Source: Neodiprion pinetum (Eukaryota > Arthropoda > Insecta > Hymenoptera > Diprionidae). Taken from it: 64,000 bases of DNA. The stretch is taken from NCBI RefSeq assembly GCF_021155775.2, contig NC_060238.1, positions 4,946,001-5,010,000 on the forward strand, in the 5' to 3' direction. Below the pieces are notes generated by a model. That model was not told the DNA's origin, searched no databases, and worked only from the letters and a program-made list of their open reading frames with translations. The translations under genes were made by a program, and so were the position numbers. Every line of letters starts with the position of its first letter. Position 1 is the stretch's first letter. This document shows, in pieces, positions 47,850 through 60,513 of this stretch.

Positions 47850-50443
47850 ATGAGTTTCGAAGTACTGAGAAATTCGAGATTGATTCTAGTCTCGGTGGTT
47901 TATCTCAGCTTATTTTTGGACAACATTCTTTTGACGGTTGTTGGTAAGTACAAAATAGAACTTACCATTCACACATTTATGATTATGAAAATCGAGTCAG
48001 CTTTTCAAGCAGTTGACCAAAAACTTTCTCAAGTTTTGAAAGACATTATCTCGATATGTTTATGTAAAGTTTCTAACAAGTTTTTCATAAAACGCATCCA
48101 AGATACTTGTTACAAGTCAGTTGTGGAAGAAAAATTAGTTTCAAACTCGACATATGACGTGAATCTCAAACTGTCGTTAATACTTAGGGATCCTTGTCCA
48201 TTGTTTTAGCTAGTGTGATTACCCCTGTACTCTCTTATTGCTTTGCAAAGCTCATCGAATGGTATTATTCCCACATATGGGACGTCGTACAGACCTCTTT
48301 ATATACAGACAAATAATTTCACCGTTCAAAATTCATTTCAGTACCTATCATTCCTGACTATCTCTATACTTTGGAAGGCAATGCAACCGTTGATGCAGAA
48401 ACTGACGAAAACGGTCGTGTGGGTTTTCTGCTGAGTTCCAAGGCGTTGGTTCAACTGGTCCTGAATCCAGTGATTGGATCATTGACGGGAACTCTGGGCT
48501 ATGCCCGACCACTTCTGATAGGCAGCGTGAATCTACTGCTCGCTGCGTTATGTGAGTATACATATATAACTCTACTCGCACGTGATAACCACATTGGTGT
48601 AATTTTTCTACGAGTTGTTACTTTACTGTCGTCGCGATGGCTCACAAAAATGAAATTTGACTCTCACTGACTCTTCCAAGACTTTCGAAATTCACAGCAG
48701 CTCAGTGAGCGATAAGAAATGGAAACAACTAGGCCAGAAATCCTGTGAAACATTTCAATCATCCAGAAATTAGTCCTTCAACAAATCGATGAACTTGCTG
48801 TGGCGGTATTGCGATCGATGGTTAATAAGTCGTAAACAATTCCAGTATTCGCGTTCGGCCAGTCTTACGAGGTGTTGTTTTTGGCAAGGAGTATTCAAGG
48901 CGTATCTTCCGCATGCATCGGAGTCTCTGGCATGTCGTTGGTGGCCTCACGATACTCGGAGGAGGAGGAAAGGTCAAAGATCATGGGTTTCGTCCTAGGC
49001 AGTATCGCCCTCGGTGTTTTATTGGGATATCCCATCGGCTCGATTCTCTACGATCTGAGTGGCAAGACGGCACCACTGCTGCTCGTTTCGGTCGCTATAG
49101 TCTTCCTGATCTGTAGGTATCACAGAGCATGAACGTGCCTCCTTCGTGTCAAAACCATAAAGAGTCAAAACCATAGTCAATAGTCAGTCAACTGTAGGTA
49201 GTAATCATCTCGGTTATATTTCAGTTTTTCAACTTGCCACACTGGACTTCCACACGATAAAACAGGTACAACCTCCATGTAACAGTTCATCAACGAAGAC
49301 TAAAAGCTCTGTTTGTATGTCACTCGTATACTCGTGTTATACTTAAGCAGTGACTTCCACAGCGAGCATTGCGTTAACCGGAATTTTAATCGAATGTCAA
49401 CTGTTAACCAGCAGAAGACAGAAGCACGTACTAACTGGATGTACCTGTTGTCCGACAAGAAGATTATAATAGTCTCCGGAGCGATCTGGTCCTCAACTTC
49501 AGCCATGGCAATTTTGGAACCGTGTCTTCCGCTCTGGTTGATGACCCACGTCAAGCCCAAAGTGAGTTGTTGCAAATACTACTCGTCAAAAGCTCGAGCT
49601 TCTCCAGGCTATCAACCGCTGTTTTATTCCTCAGAAATGGCAACTGGGTACCGTTTTCATTCCGGACAGCATCGGCTACTTGGTCGGTACTAACTTCTTC
49701 GGAATGGTGGCCTATCGCATCGGCCGATACAAAACGGCCATATTTGCCATGCTCCTGGTTGGCGTTAGCGCGATCCTGGTGCCACTGGCGACGACGATGT
49801 CGCAGCTGGTGATCCCGCACCTGGGAATGGGTCTGGGGATCGGTATCGCCGACGCGGCGCTGGTCCCGCTTTTGGCGTCGTTGGTCGACCAGGAGGACGG
49901 TTACGGACCGGTTTACTCCTTGCAACAAGTGGCCGTCAGCTTGGCGTACTCCCTGGGTAAGTCGAGTCGGCTGAAGGTCTCTACAGAGCTCGAAATTCAG
50001 CCCGTCTCGAGTACGTACCTATATACACCCACCTCTCAGTCTAACGACTTTAAACACGTTGAAAAGAACCACTCCGTTCTTGAGGACTTTACGCGCTACT
50101 GTACCCGGCAGCTTGCTCGCACACGTGGTCAAGAGTGCGTGTGTGAACTGGAGAGGCGATGTCGGCTATAGTAAGACAACCCGGTTATTCTTCTCTTTCT
50201 TGGTCTCTTTCACGCCCTTCATTTTCAGGGCCCATTATTGGCGGTGAAATGGTCAGGGAAATCGGATTCGCATGGGTGATGTGGGTTGTCGGTATTGTCA
50301 ACATTGCCTACTGCCCGCTTTTGGGATACTTGGCAAGCAAGGATGGAAAACCCCTTGCTCAGGATGGACGGAAGGACTACGACGCCGTTCAAAAACCCAC
50401 GACCAAATACGAGAGGTTTTACGATTCGGACGATACTTTGTGA
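47850..50443 (+). CDS. VMAT-like vesicular transporter (SLC18/MFS), about 432 aa
   Basis: SLC18 proteins load amines into secretory vesicles in exchange for protons. Exons: 47850-47943, 48342-48551, 48846-49112, 49225-49265, 49412-49561, 49635-49956, 50229-50443, all GT-AG, total 1299 nt. The fifth exon may start at 49415 instead and its acceptor is weak, so that join is tentative. TM1 reads LFLDNILLTVVVPIIPDYLY, nearly the VMAT signature. The luminal loop after TM1 is only about 16 residues, against roughly 80 in human VMAT2, yet keeps an N-glycosylation site (NAT). Of the four charged membrane residues important in VMAT2, the counterparts of D33 (D24), K139 (K65) and D400 (about D327) are present, but D427 is replaced by Gln (about 352, in SLQQVAVSLAYSLGP). 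KTAPLL and KWQLG blocks are conserved. It ends YDSDDTL. It could be Vmat itself, a Vmat paralogue or a portabella-like transporter; substrate unknown. Confidence 0.85.
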
Positions 50444-50509
50444 AGAACAAACTGCATGTACATTTCAAATCGTATGTTATAAGATTATATAAATGACCTC
50501 TTCACCCGT

Positions 50510-50515
50510 AATAAA
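50510..50515 (+). terminator. Poly(A) signal of the VMAT-like gene
   Basis: AATAAA 67 bp after the stop codon. Confidence 0.65.
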
Positions 50516-50657
50516 TTCACTTAGATATTTAAAATGAGAAACGGGAGTTTGACTCGCTTCAAAACCTCATTACCAATATTTGCTTTGTCAAATAATAATA
50601 TAAGTCAAAAAAATTCAATCACGCGGGGAATTCTAGCAAAAGTTTTACTCCAAACCT

Positions 50658-51332
50658 GAGTCGAAATTTAGCGTCTACTTTAAACTCTACGTAGAAGAGG
50701 ATCTATTTCAATGCAATATTAGACCCTACTTTGACGCTAAAAATGTCCGAAATTTCCCGATTTAACAAGTTTAGGCTCAAAGTAGGGTCTGTTTAGAACC
50801 TCGTTTAACCCTCCAAAGATAGTACAGTTCAGTGTATCAATAAATTTTGGAATTTTGCGTTTATATTAACTTGTAGCTCCTGTCGTTAAAAAGGTTGTTG
50901 TATTCGTAAGAACGTTGAATAAATACAGTCGAAATGCGATACTTAATTTTCAAATGTTATTGAAACTCATCAAAATTATGTCTGAATAGCTCTTTGATTA
51001 TTAATTGTGAACACTTGAATACCGCTGTAATAATACATCTATAGAGGAGGAGTTACAGGTCCAATGGAGGAACTGTAGATTGAATAGCGTCAAAATAGGT
51101 TCAATCATCTTCTGAGAACGTCAAATTAGGATTTGGTACTTTAATTTTTAGGAGTTAGAGGTTCAATGTAGGGTTTATTTTCAAATTTTTAGGAGCTGAA
51201 GTTTCAATGTAGGGTTTGTTCTCAAATTTTTAAGAATTGGAAGTTCAACGTAGAATGTCTAGGTCCAGTTTCCTTCAAAGTAGGTTCATATAAACCTCGG
51301 TAGAGTCAATTTTAGGCGCTAAATTTCGACTC
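50658..51332. repeat. Repeat block with perfect 16-bp inverted ends
   Basis: 'gagtcgaaatttagcg' (50658-50673) and its exact reverse complement (51317-51332) bracket 675 bp. The bracketed DNA is full of the words 'tagggtct', 'aaagtaggtt' and 'caatgtagggtt' and their complements. A unit of about 45 bp ('aggttcaatgtagggtttat' plus 'ttcaaatttttagga') repeats two to three times at about 51143-51260. Probably a non-autonomous element with internal tandem duplication. Confidence 0.65.
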
Positions 51333-53073
51333 GAGAAGAAACCCATAAAACCTGTTCCGCTCGTAAAAAAGTTTCCCAAATATTAGTTCAGTAATACAAG
51401 CCTCGGTTAAAGCTCATTAGTGGTTCTTAAAAACGTTGTGCATTAATTAAGTTTTGACTGGAAGTATCGGTGCGTAGCATAACATGCAGATTGGTGACTA
51501 TAACTTCCGTCTACCAATGAACGTCAAGTGCAAAATGCCACTGAAACTTTGCAAACTTTTCAACGAATCGCATGGGATCCTTGCAAGAAACAAAAGGACT
51601 GGAAACGTCAGTTAGGAGCGAGATACTGCCTCGCGGCGTGATTTACTGAACAACTCGTCTGTCGCCAAACGAGGCACATTCACTAATGACGTGATCATCA
51701 GACTCATTCACAGCGTGTTGCTCAATCTACGCCCCCTTTACCTTCTCCATCTCCACCCTGCTCCAACACGGTATCTTCGTTGACATGATATATACGTAGA
51801 CTTCAATCAACTGACAAATTTTCGAGATAAACAAGGTTGTTACCACGACATTAATTCAACCTAAGGTATAATCTGACCCTGAAATAACTCTGGACCTTTG
51901 TGCAAATAAGTCGTATGATTCGGTGAATCGTACTTCTATAATTGGATGATCATTAATGAAAATGAAATGAAAAAAAAAAAAACACACCGTATTCCAGATT
52001 GTTATATGTTAGGAACGTGGGAACATTTTCGATAATCAAGCAATCTTGGGTAAATTATTGAACGGGTATCGTTACCAGAAATTAAGTTCAACCCTCAGAC
52101 TTTGTTCGATTCTGGATGTTTACTCTCACATAAAAATGATGCTTGGATTTAGTCGCCTGCGGATTATAATACGGTAATAGTTGCATGAAAAAAGGAAAGA
52201 TCTTAGGTGAACCGTTGGGGCTGTAAAAGTAGTTTCATAAAATCACGTGTTCCCGATTCATCCTACATGTGTACGTACGGCGCGTAAGATGATAATCTGT
52301 TCACCCAGGAATACGGTAATAAATTCAGAGAAAAATTTATGCTTTTTAAAAATAATCAATTTATAGACGCATTTTGTGGAAATTTATTTCAAGAAGAATG
52401 CAAGTAAAATTTGACATGAATCAGCTACGATTTTTACGGTAAATCCAAAGCGATGCCTACAGCAATTTTTCTTTTCTCATTCTTTTCCGTCTGTGACACA
52501 CGGCTTGGATGATTGTGACCGCGGACCCAATAGCCGGCAGTTTTCCGCCTGAACACGCGTTCGAAAAGCAGCGCTGACATTTAAATATCAGCGAACATCA
52601 ACCGAGAAATAATGTATGCAGAGTTCAGAAGTTTTTGAGAGTTATTGTCAGTACGACGTGTTCGATGAATGCGTTGATTTAATGGGGCTTTTGTTTGTCA
52701 CTGTTAACATTATTACAGGCGTAACAGACTCTCGATCGGAATTTCCCGATTACCACAAACTCATGGTGTCTGGTAAAAAATCCGTAACAAATTGAGGATC
52801 ATTTTCAAGAAATTACCAGGTTATTCAAGAACATTCCGAAAAAATAAAAACACACGAATGCAGAGGGCGTTCTACAACCAGTTGGTAGGGAAAAACGAAC
52901 GACGAGATTCAAGGCGGAAATTCACTATTTAAAAAATAATTATTCGGTAAAGACAAATAAATATATCGTTCCCAGCAAACCTTAAATTTAGAATATTTCC
53001 AGGAAACAAGAATAATTCAAGGATATTTACAGGACAACCGGACACCATGAGCAAGTTCTCATGTAATATCTTC

Positions 53074-53506
53074 TACACTGAGAGAAATTTTTAGTTCCGG
53101 TTACCGCTCAGTCCTTAACTACTTTCATTTTTTACCACGATCGAAAAATATAGTTCTAGGTAGAAAATGAAAATTAGTTTTCTAGCCGTTACCGGAAAAT
53201 CTGGTATCCGTTACTATTCTTTCCCATTACGATCGCTGTTGCTATATTTTCTTGCAACCGTTGCGAAAATTTAATGCTCGTGCAAGAATAAATTGACGTT
53301 AAAGCCTTGTTCAACTAAAAAAGTATAGCAAACCTCAGAAACTGATTTTGCGTTGCAATAACCAAAAAAGGATCGACAATAGCGCAAAATGATCAAGCGT
53401 ACCTCGTTTTTCGTAAACCCAACAATATTGAAACAGTTTTTTTAACGATACCTCTTTTACTCAATTTTTCTAGTTACTATAAACGATGAAATTTTTCTCA
53501 GTGTAG
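53074..53506 (+). mobile_element. MITE family 1, full-length reference copy
   Basis: 433 bp. The ends are 'tacactgagagaaattt' and 'aaatttttctcagtgta', terminal inverted repeats of about 17 bp with one or two mismatches. The best-preserved ends in the window; used here as the reference orientation. No coding frame. The superfamily cannot be assigned without target-site duplications. Confidence 0.88.
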
Positions 53507-54377
53507 ATAGCTGGCGTTTTTTGGTCGTTGAAAATGCGGAATAGAAGAGCAGAGTTGAAAACAATGAAGAAAAATCGTTTAGTCATCATCACGCCTTGGC
53601 AGAAGAAATCAAAAATTGTTAATCCCCGCCGGCTTACAGGTGTCAGTAAGTTGTGGCTAATGATAATAATTTCTCGGATTTGACTTGATGACCAATCAGT
53701 CGCGTATTGACATCTCTAATTCGACTTACATATATGACAAGAAAATTAAGCATTGGACTGTCTGTTTCAAGTTGCTGTAATTAGCAGTCTCGTATAGTCA
53801 GCATGATCTGTTGGCTTAAAACGCGCTCTTTCATCCGGGTGAAAATCAGTTGATTCGATACTCTCGATAAGTTAACAGTGCGCTGCTTGGGTTGGTTTAT
53901 TCTACGTTTAACGGGGGTGGAAGGAGAAGAAACGAGATCCTGGTAAAGAATAAAAAAAAAAAAAAAAACAGTCGGTGATTCCGGAGATCGTAAAGGCAAA
54001 AAAACGCGAAACTGGTGACCATACATGCCGCATAACCGTTCACGTTTTCGCTCGTTTCTGATCCCCCGTGAAATCTTTGAAACTAAAAACGAAAACACGG
54101 AAAAATATTTAATCTTATGTGCATAGGTAGAATATCTATATCGTTCGTTAGCATGTTTTTGCTGTCTCAAAATCCAATTACCACACTAATTTCGATATAA
54201 ATTTAGAAACAAAGAAATCGTTTCTACCTTCGGAAAAAAAGTTTCCCAAAAAAATTTCATTTCTTACGGAAAAGGCGGAAGTTTTTTTCTGCAATTACCG
54301 AAACTTGTTTCTGAAAACGCAAGTTCAGGGTTAATATACATCCAACTTGACATTATTTTCACACAATCTAAAAAAGT

Positions 54378-55110
54378 TTTGTTCATTTTATAGTGCGCAG
54401 AAAATAAAATGCCTCAGTACTGTCCAAGAAATTGTTTGACACTACAATACCATAGATTCTGTTGCGATTGCGAAATCAGATCTACACAGTGAGATCATAT
54501 TGTAAGGATTGAAAAATGATTGATTAATTGTTGTACTCGAAAAAATTATCGTTTGATTGTAATTTACGCTGCACGAATTAAGCGCCGCATCAACCAAAGA
54601 CAAAGAAATATGCGATTGTGAATTGACAGGGTGATTCAATGGTATCGGACCACGAATGATTTAGTTTTGCCGATTATACTAGACCGATGCCTGGAGTCCC
54701 TCCTAATAACTGCTAATCTTACTTCTCTCGCGAGAAAGGATTTTCAACGCGTCACGGAAAGTATTTTGCCACTTCAGCAAAAAATTTTGTACATTTACGA
54801 TGTAACGTATTATTTGATAGCGTTAATCGATTAATAGCTCTCGTGATTTCGTAATTTTAACTGATTTCTATGAACCGTATAAGTTTAGTACGAAGCTGTA
54901 GCTGTACGAAGCGATTCAGCTGACTCTACCAGAGACTATTCAATATTTTGCTAGCACCATAAAAGAAAAAACTATTGTTTCATTAAACTAACTAAATTAA
55001 AATCAACGTTTCATATTTACAACTATATTTCGTTCTACAAATTTTCTTTTTTTTTTTTACAATCCTGAAACAATAATTTCATCAATCCACGGGAAAATTT
55101 TCTACAAAAA
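54378..55110 (+). repeat. Dispersed repeat, copy C (diverged)
   Basis: It aligns along its length with copy B (14211-14990), sharing 'ttgcgattgcgaaatcagat', 'tgtaatttacgctgcacgaa' and 'ggattttcaacgcgtcacgg', with many substitutions and small indels. It is the oldest copy, and it confirms that the repeat extends beyond the part kept in copy A. Confidence 0.8.
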
Positions 55111-55179
55111 TCGTCTAAAAATTCATATTTCCAAAAAAAAAAAAAAAAAAACAAAGTAGGCAAAAAGTTTACTCCGACT

Positions 55180-56160
55180 GTGACCGCTCCGAGCCAAGGG
55201 CCCGGTCCTGAAGCTACGGGAAAGCTTCTGCGAGCCGGAGGGGTTGCCTCGACGATGGCCGGGGACGGAAATTCGCCATATCGATCCAAGGGTTGCCCCC
55301 ACCGAGCTTTCGCAAACGGCGCCTCTCGCGCTCCGGGGCGCCGGCGCGAGGGGAGAAACTACCCCCCACCACCCCCACCACCCCCTACCCTATAATACCA
55401 TGCCGCCTCTCTCCGCAGCGGCATCAGCCTCCGTGCCCATCATCCCCCCTCACCACCCCCACCACCCCCGCCACCCGGCAATCACCCCCAAGCCTGGCCT
55501 CAGTCAGCCCCGAGCTTTCGCACGCGCGTCTCCGCCAACGCTTGACCGGCCTTTCGCAACGTGTGCCGATAAAACGTCGTCGAAACGGGGCCCAAAACGG
55601 ACTCGTGGGCCCAACACGTCGGCGGAACTTTCGTCGCGTGCGTCCAACCGCTGACACCAAGTGCTTTTGTGTTGTCACGTATTGTTTTTCCACGATGAAA
55701 CGAAGAATCGTATCCACGAGTATTGTTCGACGATTTGCCGGACGTTGTCACGTCCTGACGATAACTCGGTGCGACATCCTTCTGCGTCATACCTCCTGAA
55801 GATCATAATAAGCGGTTCACGGTCTTCCGTATTCTGGAGGATACGATCGAGTATTGGGATCTTCTTCTCGGAGGTCGTTGCAACAGTGTCCGGAGTTATG
55901 GAAAAGTGTACGAATCATCGCGTTGTTTAAAGAATTATTTAACCGTCAAAGAAAGAGGGGGGGGGGGGGGGGGGAGGGGCTAGAGAGAAGCCGAACGAAC
56001 GTATTCGTCAGTCAAACAATATCGGTGCGAAAGTCGAGTCGTTGTACGGTCTTTATCCCGCGTCGTAAGGATCATTTTGTAAACCAGTTGACGTCATTGC
56101 TTCCGCAATGCATGCTGCAGCGATTTGCGGGGCGAAACTGTTGAAAGTCGTAACTTTTGT
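55180..56160. promoter_or_regulatory. GC-rich, CpG-containing island
   Basis: From about 55180 the sequence becomes markedly GC-rich and CpG-rich, with C-rich CCCCACCACC repeats at 55360-55485 and an 18-G run at 55957-55974. Several overlapping frames are open on both strands because of composition. None looks like a known protein, and the Pro/His-rich translation follows from the repeats. In this AT-rich setting such an island often marks a promoter or untranslated first exon; direction and target gene are unknown. Confidence 0.35.
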
Positions 56161-58588
56161 ACGGGAGTTGGTCGATCGAGGACACAAAGAGTAACTCGAG
56201 TCTGATGTAATCGACGATACATCACGTGCGGGGAAGATTTTCATACTGGAACATCTAGGAAGTATCCCAAGAGGTTGAAATTGAGGCTGATAAATCACGC
56301 CAATTATAAGGGGAATCTGATGTTCGAAGGTCCTTCAACGATTCGAGGATCTGTTAGGTATTTTCCAAGACATTCGTTGGATTTCCAATCTTATAGCTGA
56401 TAAGAATTCAATGAACGAGACGGCCGGTTGGTACGCAGGGGAGGGGGGGGAGAACGCTAGTGAACAACCCCTTGGAATTTCCAACCGGTTAGATGGTCAC
56501 CCTCCCCCCACCCCCCTCGTCTCATCGACCCCGTTCCTTATTTGCTTAAACTGTGTCTATTATCGTCCGTGTAATCTAGTCACGTCAGATGCCAGAGATT
56601 AACCAATTTACAGACACGAGTTCGGTTTGCCCGTTTCTATACAACGTCGATTCATACGGATTATAAACGCAACGCGGTTTGATATAGATGTTTTAACAAC
56701 TCACGTCCACGTCTGCTTGTCGCAATGAAATCCAGATTCGTTACCTTCGGGCTGAGTATAATACAAAACACGTTCATTGCTGCTGCTTACTAGTCGTTCC
56801 GTTTTGAATAAGGTTAGCGACTTTCGAAGCTTGTATTGAGTGCGGTAAATCAATGCAGTTGTTCATTCAAGAGTAAAAATTTTTTAGGTTCAATGATGTA
56901 TCAGCCTTATTATTATCTGTTTCTTTCAGTCGTCATGAGCGAAATTTAAGATTCTTGTTTCGCAGCTAAAATGCAAAAAAAATATATATATATATATATA
57001 TTTTTTATTGAAAATAGAGCATCATTTTATAGCACAATTATTGTGTAATTGTGTAATTTTGTTTGTTTTTTTTTGTCAAGGTATATTTAAAAATTGTAGA
57101 GGTGCAGCAATTCTCTGAAAGTTATTAATTTTTTTTTTTTTTTTCTGTGACCACGATTATTTGACTATACGCTTTATCCGAAACGTAAGAAAAAGATAAA
57201 TCTGTTAAAAGACGTGAACGTCCGCTGATTGAACGCATGATTTTTCAAAATTCATATTTTTACCAAAATAGTAGTGGTTTCACTGAAAAGTCACTTTTTT
57301 CGCCGTATAAAATTCTCATTTTTTCTTTTTAACATATGTGAAATAAAGGTTTCATAGAGAGAAAAAAATCTATCGTTCGATCAGTAGATTTTGATGTTTT
57401 CTAACAGAGTTACTTTTTTTCGCATGATTCAGATAAGGCGTTCTCAAGTTATCGCGGTCACCGTAGAAAGAAATTTTTTCGTAGAATTGCGGTACCTTCC
57501 AAATTTAAAAAAATCTTGTCGCAATTAAAAAAAAAAAATTCACGACGTCAATTTACGGTACAATTAAGCTAATGCTTTGATAATATTACTGAGAATCTTA
57601 ATACCGGTATTTTTACATCTCTAGTCCAACAGCGCATGCCCGCAGTAGCGAAAAGACCACTTTTGACTCCTAGGATTAAAAAATGTTATTTTCGTTACTC
57701 CGCACGCGCGCATTCGCAGACTCACTGAACAGTCACAGAAACGAGTACTTTGCGTACGGTAAACAGGCATGAAAAAACGCGTAAAACATGCCTGGGTTAT
57801 ATAAAAACAGTTTTTGCACACTAGTGGAGAAATGGTTCGCTATTTCCCAACGCGGAAGTCTGTTAATAGAGAAATAGCGCGTCTTTTCTGTACTTTCATC
57901 AGGGTCTAAAAATCGCATATTCTTACGTTTCAGTTGTGAAAAAAATATCGCACACATTATACGCGTGCAGCAATATCAAGAAGGAGAAAACAGATGGGCG
58001 TACCGCTCGTTTATGGTACACCATTTATTTGACACACAGATGAAAATACCCGTTTTGTCAAATAGCACGTAGGCTTATCATTCCGGTAACTGGTTCCGTG
58101 ATTGTGCGAGAAGAGTCTACGCTATGATCGTCTAGAATGGGAGCCGTGCACAGTCAGCAAATTCTGAGGGTTGTCGGAGCTTGCGACGTAGTTCGGTTAA
58201 AATAGCCTCACGCGTCATTTGTAGGGCAGCGCATTTTTGTCGATTTTATCCCAATCGGGCCGAGAGATTTATTTTTTATTCTCAGGATTCCGTACCTGAA
58301 AGGGCAAAAACGGGACCATTGTAGGATCACTTTCTTGTCCGTCTGTCAACGCGATTATTTCTGAGAAACGGGTAGAGGTATCAAGTTGAAATTAATATCG
58401 AATACTGAGGTCTACGGTCCGTTGGAGTTGTAAAAAATTCAAGCTTCCATGTCAACGGAATCAAAAGATACATCAATTTATGTCACGTATTTCGATACTC
58501 GTAAACTCACAAATCAAAATTTACAGGGGTACTTCCCGTTGACCTAGAATCACGAAATTTGGAGAGAAGAAAGCTCTCACAACACAAG

Positions 58589-58808
58589 TACTGAGAGAAA
58601 TTTTTAGTTCCGGTTACCGGTCAGTCCTTAACTATTTTCATTTTTTACCACGATCAAAAAATATAGTTCTAGGTAGAAAATGAAAATTAGTTTTCTAGCT
58701 GTTACCAGAAAGTCTATTATCCGTTACTATTCTTTCTCGTTACGATCACTGTTACTATATTTTCTAGCAACTGTTGCGAAAATTCAATGCTTGTGCAAGA
58801 ATAAATTA
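58589..58808 (+). mobile_element. MITE family 1, 3'-truncated copy
   Basis: It begins 'tactgagagaaatttttagt', follows the reference copy for about 220 bp to 'gcaagaataaatta', and then stops. The sequence beyond it is unrelated. Confidence 0.82.
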
Positions 58809-60513
58809 GTGAGTAAAGGATAAAGTCCGAATAAAAAAATCGTAATAATTAACTTTGTACGGATCACTCGAAGCACTTGTTCGGTTATTTTTTCATACTG
58901 TTCGAAAGGGTCTTTCCCGCGAAATAGATCAGCACTGATATCTGTTTGCAGATTCAAATACACATAACCACATTCGACGTGATTCGCAAACACTTGACAA
59001 AAGCACAGCTCACGAGGGCATCGACGATTCCAATGTTTGACCAACGTTTAAAGCTCCTCATAGTTTTGGTCATAGGTACCAACTGTTTGAACGCGTGATC
59101 CGTGGGCGAAATAAGATATGCTTTGTGAAAAAAGACTCGGTATAAGAGAAATTTCGACGGGGAAAATTCAATTTTCTGACAATATAGTTTTACGCTGCTA
59201 AGTAGCTTTTATGTACGTACCTACGTATGGTTAATTTTACTTATGAAACGCGGCGCGGCGTGATGTACAAAAGCCTCGAAAAGACGCTCGTCGTGGATTC
59301 TTCTCAAGTGGCTTTCCGCTTGTTACAAAGCTTTGAATTTAAAGCCGCGTTATTTCAGAAGGAATATAAAAGATACTTGACGTCATACGCCTCGTGCTCA
59401 CGAGAATTGAGAACTTTGTGAAAAACACCCTCGTGCAACCGGGTTCTCAACTGCAGTACCGGTATCAATACATCCTCAGGGTCCTGGAAACCAATACTTT
59501 GAACGAAACGTTCAAAATTTATCAGCAAAATCTGTATGACGGTAAATTACTCGGGAATATAATTTGTCGAACGTTTATCGTTCATTTTATGACGCATGAT
59601 TAGGTGCGGTTACTTTTTTTTTACAATTTATTTCTCTACAATGGAAAAAAATTTGGTCGTAATGACGAAACTTTGTTCCTGGAAACGAAAGTTCAGTTAA
59701 TATAAGTTAATATATATATATATATTAACCCTGAATATATATATTGCAACAACTCTTTCATCCAACTTATAGGTAACATCGATATTCGCTGTTACCTAAT
59801 TGCGACTAGCAGGGTTCATTATGTTCTCAATGACTAAGTGCCGTTTTCATATCCATATACACACTGCTTACACACTTGTGAATCTCACTCGTTCAACCAT
59901 GGTTACATAAAAGTATGAAACTTGCATCAGACAAGTTAGATAACAAAACCGATTTTATCAGAGTATGAAAAGTGCTGCAGTGTTAGTTTTTTTCTATGGC
60001 GATACAAATATATGAACAATGTTTTGTGATAATCGTCAAATACAAGTAAAAGTTGATCAACAATTTGCTTCCGTATCCTAGAATTCAAATAATATAGAAA
60101 TAAAACGTCTGAAATAAAAATTGCGCCAATATATATTCCGTTGAAAAAAATTATGACTATTCTACCGAAGCGCCAAAAACGCGAATTTATTTATAAAAAG
60201 GTGTATATTTTAAATAAAGGTGAAAAGACTTGTATTTTCCGTGGATACGATCTTTCAGTACCAAAATATATAATTACTTATCACGTTTATAAATGATATA
60301 ATATTGTATCCGTCAATTTTTCGTTTTTTTTTTTTTTTTTTTTATTTGCAAACGCTTTAAAAACCTTTGAAACTTGAAGACTCGTCGCTTTCGAGAAAAA
60401 TGTTAAAAATTGTTATCCTCTCAAAAAATAATATCCATTGTGAACCTGATTGTTCTTCACAAAGTGCGTGATGTTAGGGCATACACGACGATACTTACGA
60501 CCTTTCAATAAAT

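Larger units (their letters stand above)
50444..55179. other. Gene-free stretch downstream of the VMAT-like gene
   Basis: No recognisable coding exon. It contains the inverted and tandem repeats at 50658-51332, a full MITE at 53074 and dispersed repeat copy C at 54378. The remainder is unremarkable AT-rich sequence. Confidence 0.55.

Noticed and set aside
47850..50443. SLC18B1 (polyamine transporter) as an alternative to VMAT-like
   Set aside because: The TM1 signature DNILLTVVVPIIPDYLY and the KTAPLL and KWQLG blocks match VMAT/VAChT-type members, not SLC18B1.
55244..55799. Overlapping frames of 95-168 codons in the GC-rich island
   Set aside because: They are open on several frames and both strands because of GC content and CCCCACC repeats. 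No domain or consistent codon pattern was seen.
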